Program-made: the position numbers and the translations under genes
Notes under the pieces: model-generated
The model's database searches: none
What the model was told of the DNA's origin: nothing
Seen by the model: only the letters and a program-made list of their open reading frames with translations
NCBI GenBank assembly: GCA_018263115.1
Contig: JADFDC010000019.1
Coordinates: 1-41,852 of the forward strand
Direction of reading: 5' to 3'
Length of the DNA: 41,852 nucleotides
From: Thiobacillus sp.
GTDB taxonomy: Bacteria; Pseudomonadota; Gammaproteobacteria; Burkholderiales; Thiobacillaceae
Shown here: positions 25,265-35,549 of the stretch, piece after piece
How positions within the stretch are numbered: the first letter of the stretch is position 1
Layout of the letters: each line of letters opens with the position of its first letter

Positions 25265-27919
25265 ATGAAGCGCATGCTATTCAACGCCACCCAGGCGGAG
25301 GAACTGCGGGTGGCCATCGTCGACGGGCAAAAACTCGTCGACCTGGATATCGAATCCTCCAGCAAAGAACAACGCAAGAGCAACATCTACAAGGGTGTCA
25401 TCACCCGCATCGAACCCAGCCTGGAAGCGGCTTTTGTCGACTACGGCTGCGAACGACACGGCTTCCTGCCGTTCAAGGAAATTGCCCGGTCCTGTGTCAA
25501 AGGATCCGGACGGCCTTCCGACCTGCTTCGCGAGGGCATGGAACTCATCGTCCAGGTTGAAAAAGACGAACGCGGCAACAAGGGCGCGGCACTCACCACG
25601 TATGTTTCACTGGCTGGCCGCTACCTGGTGCTGATGCCAAACAACCCGCGCGGCGGCGGGGTATCCCGCCGGATCGAAGGCGAAGACCGCAATGAACTCA
25701 AGGATGCCATGGCCGGCCTGGAAGTACCGGACGGCATGAGTTTAATTGGCCGAACCGCTGGCATTGGCCGCAATACCGAAGAATTGCAGTGGGACCTGAA
25801 CTACCTGATGCACTTGTGGACCGCCATTGAAGGCGCAGCCACGGCACAGTCAGGCGCATTCCTCATTTATCAGGAAAGCTCGCTGGTCATCCGTGCGATC
25901 CGCGACTATTTCCAGCCCGATATCGGCGAAATCCTGATCGACACCCAGGATGTATTCGATCAGGCGCAAGGTTTCATGGCCCACGTCATGCCGGGCAACG
26001 CCAACAAGGTCAAGCTGTACAAGGATGACGTACCACTGTTCTCGCGCTTCCAGATCGAACACCAGATCGAATCCGCCTATGCGCGGCAAGTGAATCTGCC
26101 TTCCGGCGGCGCCATCGTCATCGACCACACCGAAGCACTGGTTTCGATTGACGTGAACTCCGCCCGCGCCACCAAGGGCGGCGACATTGAAGAAACCGCC
26201 TACCGCACCAACCTGGAAGCCGCCGAGGAAATCGCGCGCCAGGCCCGTCTGCGCGACCTGGGCGGGCTGATCGTCATTGACTTCATCGACATGGAGTCGC
26301 AGAAAAACCAGCGCGAAGTGGAAAACCGCCTGCGCGATGCACTGCATCATGATCGCGCGCGCGTGCAAATGGGCAAGATTTCACGCTTCGGCCTGATGGA
26401 ACTTTCCAGACAAAGATTGCAGCCCTCGCTGGGCGAAACCAGTCACCAGCCCTGCCCCCGATGCAGCGGCACCGGGCACATTCGCGGCGCGGAATCCACG
26501 GCGCTGCATATCCTGCGCATCATTCAGGAAGAATCCATGAAGGAAAACACCGGCGCCATCCATGCCCAAGTGCCGGTTGAAGTCGCCACCTTCCTGCTGA
26601 ACGAAAAGCGCCAGGACATCCATACCCTTGAAGCACGGCTTAAAGTGAATGTCGTTCTGATCCCCAACATTCATCTGGAAACCCCTCATTACACGATCGA
26701 GCGCATCAAGCATGAAGACCTGAATCGCGAAGGCGCCAGCGAACCCAGCTATAAAATGGTAACGGTGCCCGAGCCAGAGACGCACCTTGCCGCGCGCGAA
26801 CAACGCGCCCCCGCGCCAGAAGCCGTCGTCAAGGCCATTACCCCCGCCCAGCCAGCGCCGGTTTCCGCCGCGCCCGTCATGCAGGAAGCTGAGAAAGCCG
26901 GTCTTATCGGCCGCATCGTCGGATGGTTCAAGAAAATGGGCGAAGAACCCCAGCCAGCCGTACCGGTAGCCGAACCAAAACGCGAAACACGCAAGCCACG
27001 CAATGCCCGCCCAGAGCGTGGAGAACGTGGCGCGGATCGCGGAGGAGAACGTGGCGAACGTCGCGAACGCACGCCTCGCCCCCCACGCGAACCGCGTGAA
27101 CCGCGCCGTACCGAGCAAACCGAATCAGGGGACGCACGTATGCAGGAAGGCCGTGAAAAGCCCGCGCGCCAGCCGCGTCCGCCCCGCCAGCCCAGGAACG
27201 AACAGCCCGCGCAGCTTGAGAAGCGTGATGCCGTTGCCGTAACGGGCGAGGAAGCGTCGCGTGAAAGCGGACGCGGCCGTCGTGGCCGCCGCGACAGAAG
27301 CGATCGCGGAGAGCGTGGCGAGCGTCGCCCGCAACAGGCCGAAGCGCAGACAAGCCTGGCTGAAATTCCCGCTGCACCCGTCGCCGTCATGGCCACGAAA
27401 ACAGCCGTTCAACCGACTTCCGCGCCTGCCATGGAAATTACGCCAGCGCCCGTGCCAGTTACCGCACCGGAACCTGTCGCACAATCCAGAGAAACCGCCA
27501 GTGCCACGCCAGCCCCAATACCTGTCAGCACCCCTCCCGAGAAACCTGTCCCGGCACCCGTGGTTTCTCAGCCCGGCGTTACCGCCCGCCCGGAAGACAT
27601 TCTCAAGGACCTGGGTCCCGCAGCTGATCTTCAGCAAGTTGAAACTCAGGGTGCGGCGCCGGCCGTCATTGATGAATCATCAGGCACATCCCAGCATCGT
27701 TCGCGCCGTCGCCGCCCGGCGTCGACCCCTTCGATGCAAATGGAGTTGATGCAGGTAGAAACCAGTACACCTGCAAGCACGGAGTCCGCTTCCACAACCT
27801 CATCTGCCGAGGTGTCGACGCAGCGCACCCACGGCCCTGGCCGTCGCCGCCGTTCGGGTGCACCTGCTCCAGCAAGCGAACCACTTGTACAAGTGGAAAC
27901 CGGCCAGAACAACGTCTGA
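25265..27919 (+). CDS. rne: Ribonuclease E
   Basis: 884 residues. Main endoribonuclease for mRNA decay and rRNA/tRNA processing; platform of the degradosome. MKRMLFNATQAEELRVAIVDGQKL start, S1 domain around 38-120, catalytic DNase-I-like domain with the two metal Asp in SIDVNSARATKGG and GLIVIDFIDME, and the Zn-link CPRCSGTG near 398-405. After about residue 520 the protein becomes a disordered Arg/Pro/Glu-rich tail with RGERGADRGGERGERRER-type RNA-binding stretches and an LIGRIVGWFKKMG amphipathic helix (about 544-556) suited to membrane attachment. Shorter than E. coli's 1061. Confidence 0.96.
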   Translation: MKRMLFNATQAEELRVAIVDGQKLVDLDIESSSKEQRKSNIYKGVITRIEPSLEAAFVDYGCERHGFLPFKEIARSCVKGSGRPSDLLREGMELIVQVEKDERGNKGAALTTYVSLAGRYLVLMPNNPRGGGVSRRIEGEDRNELKDAMAGLEVPDGMSLIGRTAGIGRNTEELQWDLNYLMHLWTAIEGAATAQSGAFLIYQESSLVIRAIRDYFQPDIGEILIDTQDVFDQAQGFMAHVMPGNANKVKLYKDDVPLFSRFQIEHQIESAYARQVNLPSGGAIVIDHTEALVSIDVNSARATKGGDIEETAYRTNLEAAEEIARQARLRDLGGLIVIDFIDMESQKNQREVENRLRDALHHDRARVQMGKISRFGLMELSRQRLQPSLGETSHQPCPRCSGTGHIRGAESTALHILRIIQEESMKENTGAIHAQVPVEVATFLLNEKRQDIHTLEARLKVNVVLIPNIHLETPHYTIERIKHEDLNREGASEPSYKMVTVPEPETHLAAREQRAPAPEAVVKAITPAQPAPVSAAPVMQEAEKAGLIGRIVGWFKKMGEEPQPAVPVAEPKRETRKPRNARPERGERGADRGGERGERRERTPRPPREPREPRRTEQTESGDARMQEGREKPARQPRPPRQPRNEQPAQLEKRDAVAVTGEEASRESGRGRRGRRDRSDRGERGERRPQQAEAQTSLAEIPAAPVAVMATKTAVQPTSAPAMEITPAPVPVTAPEPVAQSRETASATPAPIPVSTPPEKPVPAPVVSQPGVTARPEDILKDLGPAADLQQVETQGAAPAVIDESSGTSQHRSRRRRPASTPSMQMELMQVETSTPASTESASTTSSAEVSTQRTHGPGRRRRSGAPAPASEPLVQVETGQNNV

Positions 27920-27938
27920 TTCCCGGCAACACAAAACA

Positions 27939-27968
27939 CCAAGGGGGCCACTGGCCCCCTTGGTCATT
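27939..27968 (+). terminator. Strong bidirectional terminator after rne
   Basis: CCAAGGGGGCCA-CTGGCCCCCTTGG (27939-27963) is a near-perfect 12-bp stem followed by TCATTTT on the plus strand. On the minus strand the stem serves the convergent phosphatase gene, which ends at 27985. Confidence 0.85.
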
Positions 27969-27984
27969 TTGAAATCCTTTCAGA

Positions 27985-28481
27985 TTAAGTTGAGGTTTTC
28001 TGCTTTCCTGGCTGCATCAACTGGATTTCCTTGATCAGCCCCTGCACTGCATCCTCGATCATGTCGAGGTTCTCTTCAAAACCGCTGATACCGCCGTAAT
28101 ACGGATCCGGCACATCCAGGTTGGGGTATTTGCGGCTGAACGACAGCAACAGCCTGAACTTTTCGTGCCATCGCGCTGGCGCCCGCCGCTTAAGGTTGTT
28201 GAGATTGACGCTATCCATAACGAGGATGTAATCGAATTTCTCAAAATCCGCATCCGCGACCTGTCGGCCGCGAAGACCGCTGATGTTCGCACCGCGCTTG
28301 CTTGCTGCATTCTGCGCGCGCTGATCCGGTTTGGAGCCAACGTGATAGCTATGCGTACCGGCTGAGTCGATATGCACCTTGTCCAGCAACCCGGCTTTTG
28401 CGACTTCGCGCCGGAATATGCCTTCCGCCATGGGTGATCGGCAGATATTTCCCATGCACACAAACAACACATTAATCATGT

Positions 28482-28485
<4 letters not shown>
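27985..28485 (-). CDS. Low-molecular-weight protein tyrosine phosphatase
   Basis: 166 residues. The P-loop CMGNICRSP (C10-R16, CX5RS) lies at the N-terminus and the general-acid motif DVPDPYYGG near 125. This is the arsenate-reductase-like LMW-PTP fold. In bacteria such enzymes often pair with tyrosine kinases for exopolysaccharide, but no kinase or capsule gene is near. Overlaps uvrB by 4 bp (ATGA), so co-translated with the repair gene, a coupling seen in other betaproteobacteria. Confidence 0.92.
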
Positions 28486-30521
<2,036 letters not shown>

Positions 30522-30589
30522 GGGTAAAATTCACGGCCAAATCACCGCGAAAACCTTTAAAAGACAAGCATTTTACTTCAGTTGACATC

Positions 30590-31789
30590 ATGAACCCCCT
30601 GCTATCCAGACGCGTACAGTCAATCAAGCCCTCCCCTACGCTCGCCGTCACTGCCCGGGCTGCTGCCCTCAAGGCTTCCGGCAAGGACATCATCGGGCTG
30701 GGCGCGGGTGAACCCGACTTCGATACGCCCGCGCACATCAAGCAGGCGGCCATTGATGCAATCAACAAGGGTTTCACAAAATACACCGCCGTGGATGGCA
30801 CGCCGGGTTTGAAAGCTGCCATCATCGCCAAGTTCAAGCGCGACAACGGATTCGACTACACGCCTAAACAGATACTGGTGTCCTGCGGCGGCAAGCAGAG
30901 TTTCTACAACCTGGCGCAGGCGGTGCTGGACTCGGGCGACGAGGTCATCATCCCTGCGCCTTACTGGGTCTCCTACCCGGACATGGTGCTGCTGGCCGAT
31001 GGAAAACCCGTCATCGTGTATGCAGGCATCGAGCAGGGATTCAAGATCACCCCGGCGCAAATGGAAGCCGCCATCACCCCCAAAACCAAGCTCTTCGTCA
31101 TCAACAGCCCCAGCAATCCCACCGGTGCGGTCTATACAAAGGATGAACTGGCCGCGCTGGGTGAAGTCTTGCGCAAGCACCCCCGCGTGCTAGTGGCTAC
31201 CGATGACATGTACGAGCACATCCGCCTGGATGACGCGCCTTTCTTCAACATCCTCAATGCCTGCCCAGACTTATATGACCGAACCCTGGTGCTGAATGGC
31301 GTATCCAAGGCGTACTCCATGACCGGCTGGCGCATCGGTTACGCCGCCGGGCCGGAGGCCATCATCCAGGCCATGACCAACATCCAGTCCCAATCCACCT
31401 CCAACCCCACTTCGATTTCCCAGGTGGCGGCGGAAACCGCGCTCAATGGCGACCAGGGCTGCATGGAACCCATGCTGGCAGCCTTCAAGCAACGCCATCG
31501 CCTGGTAGTGGATGGACTCAATGCCATTCCCGGCCTGAAATGCCTCGACGCCGGCGGCGCATTCTATGCTTTCCCTGATGCGCGCGAAGCTGCGGCAAAC
31601 ATGAAGGCCAAGGGAAAAATCAGCGAAGCCACGGACCTCGCCCTGTCCGAATATCTGCTCAACGAAGCCGGCGTCGCTGTTGTGCCGGGATCGGCTTTCG
31701 GCGCGGACGGCTACATTCGCCTGTCATTCGCCACATCCAACACCAACCTGGAAAACGCGCTGGCTAGAATGGCAAAAGCACTGGCTTAA
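30590..31789 (+). CDS. Class I PLP aminotransferase (aspartate/prephenate type)
   Basis: 399 residues. Opens MNPLLSRRVQSIKPSPTLAVTARA, then GAGEPDFDTPAHIK, SCGGKQSFYNLAQA, PAPYWVSYPDM, NSPSNPTGAVY, PLP Lys in NGVSKAYSMTGWRIGYAAG (about residue 239) and a C-terminal GYIRLSFATS. These match the bacterial aspartate aminotransferases of subgroup 1b, many of which also use prephenate. Monocistronic; no terminator, but a palindromic repeat follows. Confidence 0.9.
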   Translation: MNPLLSRRVQSIKPSPTLAVTARAAALKASGKDIIGLGAGEPDFDTPAHIKQAAIDAINKGFTKYTAVDGTPGLKAAIIAKFKRDNGFDYTPKQILVSCGGKQSFYNLAQAVLDSGDEVIIPAPYWVSYPDMVLLADGKPVIVYAGIEQGFKITPAQMEAAITPKTKLFVINSPSNPTGAVYTKDELAALGEVLRKHPRVLVATDDMYEHIRLDDAPFFNILNACPDLYDRTLVLNGVSKAYSMTGWRIGYAAGPEAIIQAMTNIQSQSTSNPTSISQVAAETALNGDQGCMEPMLAAFKQRHRLVVDGLNAIPGLKCLDAGGAFYAFPDAREAAANMKAKGKISEATDLALSEYLLNEAGVAVVPGSAFGADGYIRLSFATSNTNLENALARMAKALA

Positions 31790-31798
31790 ATTCGATTC

Positions 31799-31927
31799 AA
31801 CGCAGAGACGCGGAGACGCAGAGGAAATCAAAAAAACTTTCAACAGTAAGGAATGCAAGATCATGAAATGGTCCTACCTTCTCTCTCTTGCCCCCTGTTT
31901 ATTGTTTTCCTTCGCGCCTCTGCGTTC
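31799..31927. repeat. Palindromic repeat with CGCAGAG/CTCTGCG ends
   Basis: The left end, ACGCAGAGACGCGGAGACGCAGAGG (from about 31800), contains ACGCAGAGG (31816-31824), complementary to CCTCTGCGT at 31917-31925. The CAGAGAC-type repeated ends and unique centre match the element between pycA and pycB in style. It lies between the aminotransferase and polymerase genes. Confidence 0.65.
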
Positions 31928-31969
31928 ATTTAAGGTTCTACAATTTAGATTCTCCTCAGGAGAATCCGC

Positions 31970-33190
31970 GTGTTCAATTCACTTTACGTCGACCTGAATT
32001 CCTTCTTTGCCTCGGTTGAGCAGCAACTCAACTCGGCCTTACGCGGCCAACCCATTGGCGTGCTGCCTGTCATGGCGGAAACCACCTGCTGCATCGCCGC
32101 CAGCATCCAGGCCAAGCAGTTCGGCATCCGTACCGGCACGCCAGTTTGGGAAGCGCGCAAACGCTGTCGCCAGATCAGGTTTGTACAAGCACGGCCTTCG
32201 GTGTATGTGAAAATGCACCACCAGATCGCCGCAGCGGTGGAACGCTGTTACCCGGTCTCGGCCGTGCTGTCCATCGACGAAATGGCATTGGATCTGACTG
32301 GCCGTCACACTCTTGAAAATCATGCTGTCAAACTTGCCCAACAAATCAGGCAGGCGATTTATGAGCAGGCTGGCGAAGTCATGCACTGTTCCATCGGTAT
32401 CGCGCCCAACCGCTTTCTGGCCAAGACCGCTTCCAATTTCAAAAAACCCAACGGACTGGAACTGATTCATCCGCAAGACCTGCCGCATATCCTGCACAAG
32501 CTGGAATTGACCGATCTCAATGGCATCAATCACGGTATGGAAAAGCGGCTCAACCGCGTGGGCATTCATACCGTCGAACAGCTTTGCGCCGCGCCCATCG
32601 AAAAACTGCGGCTGGCCTGGGGCGGTGTCGAAGGCGAACGCTATTACGCCAGGCTGCGCGGCGAGGTGCTGCCGCCGCTGTCGACGCATCGTTCCACCGT
32701 CAGCCACTCGCATGTGCTGCCGCCGGAAATGCGCAATGACGAATCCGCGCTGGCCGTACTCTACCGGCTGCTGCACAAGGCCGCCATGCGGCTGCGGCAT
32801 TACGGCTACATCGCCGGATCGCTCGCGCTGCATGTGCGCTATCAGAACGGTGTTCGATTCGCGGAGCAGACCCGATTCGCGCCGCATGCGGACACGCTCA
32901 AGTTCAATCGTGTGCTGGCCAGCCTGTGGAAACAGCGTCCGACGGAGGGCGATCATCCGATGAAGATTGGCGTCGTGCTATCGGATATCACCGAGCAGAG
33001 CTGCATATCGCTGGATTTGTTCGAGCATGACCATCAGGGCGAGAACCTGTCCCTTGCCGTGGATGAAATCAATATGCGCTTTGGCCCGAATACGGTCCAC
33101 TTCGGCAGCGCGCATCGTGGCATTGGCGCCGCGCCCATGCGCATCGCCTTCAATCACATCCCCGAACTGGGTGTGGAAAACGACGGCTGA
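31970..33190 (+). CDS. Y-family DNA polymerase (DinB/ImuB-related)
   Basis: 406 residues from GTG 31970, with CAGGAG seven bases upstream. Translesion polymerase fold: LYVDLNSFFASVEQQ (catalytic Asp), AASIQAKQFGIRTG, VLSIDEMALDLTG (catalytic Asp-Glu), CSIGIAPNRFLAKTASNFKKPNGL and a helix-hairpin-helix around GIHTVEQL. A little-finger domain follows (HSHVLPPEMRNDE). Both acidic sites are kept, so it should be active, unlike ImuB. No imuA or dnaE2 is beside it, so it is a stand-alone Y-family enzyme. Not a typical E. coli DinB in the palm sequence. Confidence 0.87.
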   Translation: MFNSLYVDLNSFFASVEQQLNSALRGQPIGVLPVMAETTCCIAASIQAKQFGIRTGTPVWEARKRCRQIRFVQARPSVYVKMHHQIAAAVERCYPVSAVLSIDEMALDLTGRHTLENHAVKLAQQIRQAIYEQAGEVMHCSIGIAPNRFLAKTASNFKKPNGLELIHPQDLPHILHKLELTDLNGINHGMEKRLNRVGIHTVEQLCAAPIEKLRLAWGGVEGERYYARLRGEVLPPLSTHRSTVSHSHVLPPEMRNDESALAVLYRLLHKAAMRLRHYGYIAGSLALHVRYQNGVRFAEQTRFAPHADTLKFNRVLASLWKQRPTEGDHPMKIGVVLSDITEQSCISLDLFEHDHQGENLSLAVDEINMRFGPNTVHFGSAHRGIGAAPMRIAFNHIPELGVENDG

Positions 33191-33191
33191 C

Positions 33192-33728
33192 TCAAGGCAG
33201 TTCCAGCGTAAAGAAATTTCCCAGCGCCTGCCTAATCTCCGGCGCGCTGAGATGGCGCGGGATACCCGTACTGGCTGCATACTGATCACTCTGGCAAGTC
33301 ATCCGAATTACCCCCGGCTGCCGGTCAGACTTCAACGTAAACGTGGTCTTGTAAAACATCTGGGTTGGCCGGGGGTCACTTGCGAAGGCCGCGCGGATGA
33401 AGAATCCTGACGCGGCAGCCAGTTCGCTGATGCTGCGCTGAACCCTGACAATGATGAACGTATCAGGTTCGATGTGCTGCGGTTCGGCACGCACTGTATT
33501 TAGCTCGACAATGCAATGCGGCTCCTGTTCCTGCACATGTCCGAAGGCCACGACCTTGCCGGACTGCAACCTCGCCGTTGCCCAGCTGGCCGGGATTTCC
33601 AGCGTATGGTTTAGAACAAAGCGCCCGTTTTCAGGATAGCGGTAATACGGCGATTCCTGACCATAACCCCCCGGCGTATTGCAACTCCACAGAAATGTCA
33701 CACAAAAAAGCAACAAGGCTTTATTCAT
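33192..33728 (-). CDS. Hypothetical exported protein, possible lipoprotein
   Basis: 178 residues. An N-terminal hydrophobic stretch ends in FLWSC at about 12-16, giving a possible lipobox with an unusual Trp at -2, so lipidation is uncertain. The remainder is predicted mostly beta with no motif I recognise. It contains two further Cys (PHCIVEL and MTCQSDQ) that could form a disulfide. Convergent with the polymerase gene, and about 115 bp downstream of the yeeE stop on the same strand. Confidence 0.65.
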   Translation of the reverse strand: MNKALLLFCVTFLWSCNTPGGYGQESPYYRYPENGRFVLNHTLEIPASWATARLQSGKVVAFGHVQEQEPHCIVELNTVRAEPQHIEPDTFIIVRVQRSISELAAASGFFIRAAFASDPRPTQMFYKTTFTLKSDRQPGVIRMTCQSDQYAASTGIPRHLSAPEIRQALGNFFTLELP

Positions 33729-33844
33729 GACGGGCTCCTTCGCTCATGTTTATCACTTTAGCCAGTTCCTGACAGATGTGAATGCTTGAATGTTCGAAAG
33801 CCTTCCATGAAACCCCGGCCATGCAAAGAGATTTAACCCGCGAT

Positions 33845-35083
33845 TCAGAAGAGCGTGAATTTCTCGGTTGACTCGTTGTAGCGCACAAGCAGATACCAAA
33901 GCAACAGACAGACGCCTGTTGCCAGATAGGTCCAGCCCCAACCGCCCAGAATGGTTGGGAAGAAAGTCTGAATGCCGAGCGCGCTTTCCTCCAGCATGTC
34001 GAGGTTCATTTCTGACACGGTCAAGCCTGTCTTGTTGAGCAAGGCGCTTGCGGTGGAACCCATCCAGGCGAAGAAAAACACCGCTACCCAAAGCTTGAGG
34101 TGGCCTTCGCCCACCCGCCACAGAGAACCGGTACCGCAACCGCCGGCAAACACCATGCCTATGCCAAACACCACACCGCCAGCCAACGAACCGATCCAGA
34201 ATCGCGGAGGAATGGCGAGATAGGGATCGAGCAGCTTGGCCTGAAAAATCAGCGAGGCCACCGGGATGCCAACGGCCAGCGCCAGGATGACCGCTTTGGT
34301 CATATCGCCTTCGGCGGTCATAAAAGGTTCGCGGATAGCCCGCGCAACACAGAAGCGCGAGCGGTGCATGATGAAGCCAATGGCGAAACCAGCCAGGATG
34401 ATGATGGCACGCGATGCAGTCTTCTCGTCCGGTGAACCATACCAGCTTGTTGCCCACCAAAGGATGCTGGCGATAACGGCAAGACCTACCCAGGGATAGA
34501 AGCGCTGCACCACCGGCGACAGCGGCTTCGGTACCGGCGCCTGCATGCCCCACGAAATATGATCCAGCGTCCAGAGCAACAGCTTCAAGCCGATCACCGC
34601 GCCAATCATGAGCCCTGCCAGCATCACCCAACCTGATGGCGAACCGTGAAGGGTTGGCACGAAAAAGGCGCCGACCGTGCAGCCGCCGGCGAGTACTGCA
34701 CCAATTCCCATCAGGCTGCCGCCCAGAGCGCCCCAAATGAATTCAAGCACTGGCGGGCGGCTGAAGTGGAACTGATGCGACAACAATGCGGCCGCGAAGG
34801 CCCCAAGTACCAGCGTGATATTCATCAGTGACAGCCGATGCATCAGTGGCGAATCCGGCGTGTGGATGCCCAGAACTTCATCGAGACCAATGAAATGATT
34901 GAACCAGTCGCCCCAAAGCTTGATGCCGCCAAATACTCCCCAGAATTCGCCAGACAGCATCAGCGCGAACACCGCGATTAATAGCAGAATCGCGCCTAAA
35001 TACGGCGACCATGGCTCGACAAATACGGCTTCAAAGTCGACCCTCAAACCATACTTCCAAGGAGACCGAAGCTCAGAACTCAT
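33845..35083 (-). CDS. YeeE/YedE (TsuA-type) thiosulfate or sulfur-compound transporter
   Basis: 412 residues, about ten membrane helices. The two halves carry the family signature Cys motifs: LAGGCTVGAFF, MHRSRFCVARA and FAGGCGTGSLWRVGEG. In TsuA these cysteines relay thiosulfate across the inner membrane. Long form with an N-terminal extra helix pair (LGAILLLIAVFALMLSG). Third gene after the octahaem and monohaem cytochromes, 33 bp downstream of the latter. That suggests uptake or export of a sulfur compound linked to the cytochromes' substrate. Family is firm; substrate is inferred. Confidence 0.88.
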   Translation of the reverse strand: MSSELRSPWKYGLRVDFEAVFVEPWSPYLGAILLLIAVFALMLSGEFWGVFGGIKLWGDWFNHFIGLDEVLGIHTPDSPLMHRLSLMNITLVLGAFAAALLSHQFHFSRPPVLEFIWGALGGSLMGIGAVLAGGCTVGAFFVPTLHGSPSGWVMLAGLMIGAVIGLKLLLWTLDHISWGMQAPVPKPLSPVVQRFYPWVGLAVIASILWWATSWYGSPDEKTASRAIIILAGFAIGFIMHRSRFCVARAIREPFMTAEGDMTKAVILALAVGIPVASLIFQAKLLDPYLAIPPRFWIGSLAGGVVFGIGMVFAGGCGTGSLWRVGEGHLKLWVAVFFFAWMGSTASALLNKTGLTVSEMNLDMLEESALGIQTFFPTILGGWGWTYLATGVCLLLWYLLVRYNESTEKFTLF

Positions 35084-35115
35084 TGCGCAATCACCCTCAA
35101 GAGGACTTCTGTCAG

Positions 35116-35508
35116 CTAACGGCAGCCGGTTGGTGCATCGCCGTCTTTCGCGCTGCGGCTAACGAAGGCCTTCAAATCCTCGAATAGCTCCTGCTCAGGC
35201 ACATCAGCAAATTTTGCGGCAGCCTTGTTGGTCGATGCAATGCTCTCACGATAGGGCTTGCTGACATAGTAGCTGACGCTGTCCTTGCCCTTGGCATGCT
35301 TGTTGGCCTGCATGTAAGCCGCCCATTCGGCCTGTGTGCGCGCATTGGGTCCGATTGGACCGCCAGCCTTCACTGCATGGCAGCTTGTGCAGACCATGCG
35401 GTAATAAACGTGACCACGCTTCCAGTCGCCTTCATAGGCATCAGCCACATGCGGCATGCCCAGCACATACCCTGCGAGGCAAGCGCCCGCAATTTTTTTC
35501 CATTTCAT
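35116..35508 (-). CDS. Periplasmic monohaem cytochrome c
   Basis: 130 residues. Signal peptide about 1-25 (MKWKKIAGACLAGYVLGMPHVADA). One haem site, MVCTSCHAV, near residue 40, and a candidate distal ligand later (Met in AYMQANKH). Acidic and basic alternation is typical of small electron shuttles. It is 41 bp downstream of the octahaem gene and 33 bp upstream of the transporter, so it likely exchanges electrons with the octahaem enzyme. Confidence 0.9.
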   Translation of the reverse strand: MKWKKIAGACLAGYVLGMPHVADAYEGDWKRGHVYYRMVCTSCHAVKAGGPIGPNARTQAEWAAYMQANKHAKGKDSVSYYVSKPYRESIASTNKAAAKFADVPEQELFEDLKAFVSRSAKDGDAPTGCR

Positions 35509-35549
35509 CTTGCACTCCTTTCAGCAGGGAACCTGGCTGTTCATCTGGC

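Noticed and set aside
25027-25386. 119-aa minus-strand ORF across the rne start
   Set aside because: It overlaps the conserved beginning of rne antisense; composition follows the rne frame.
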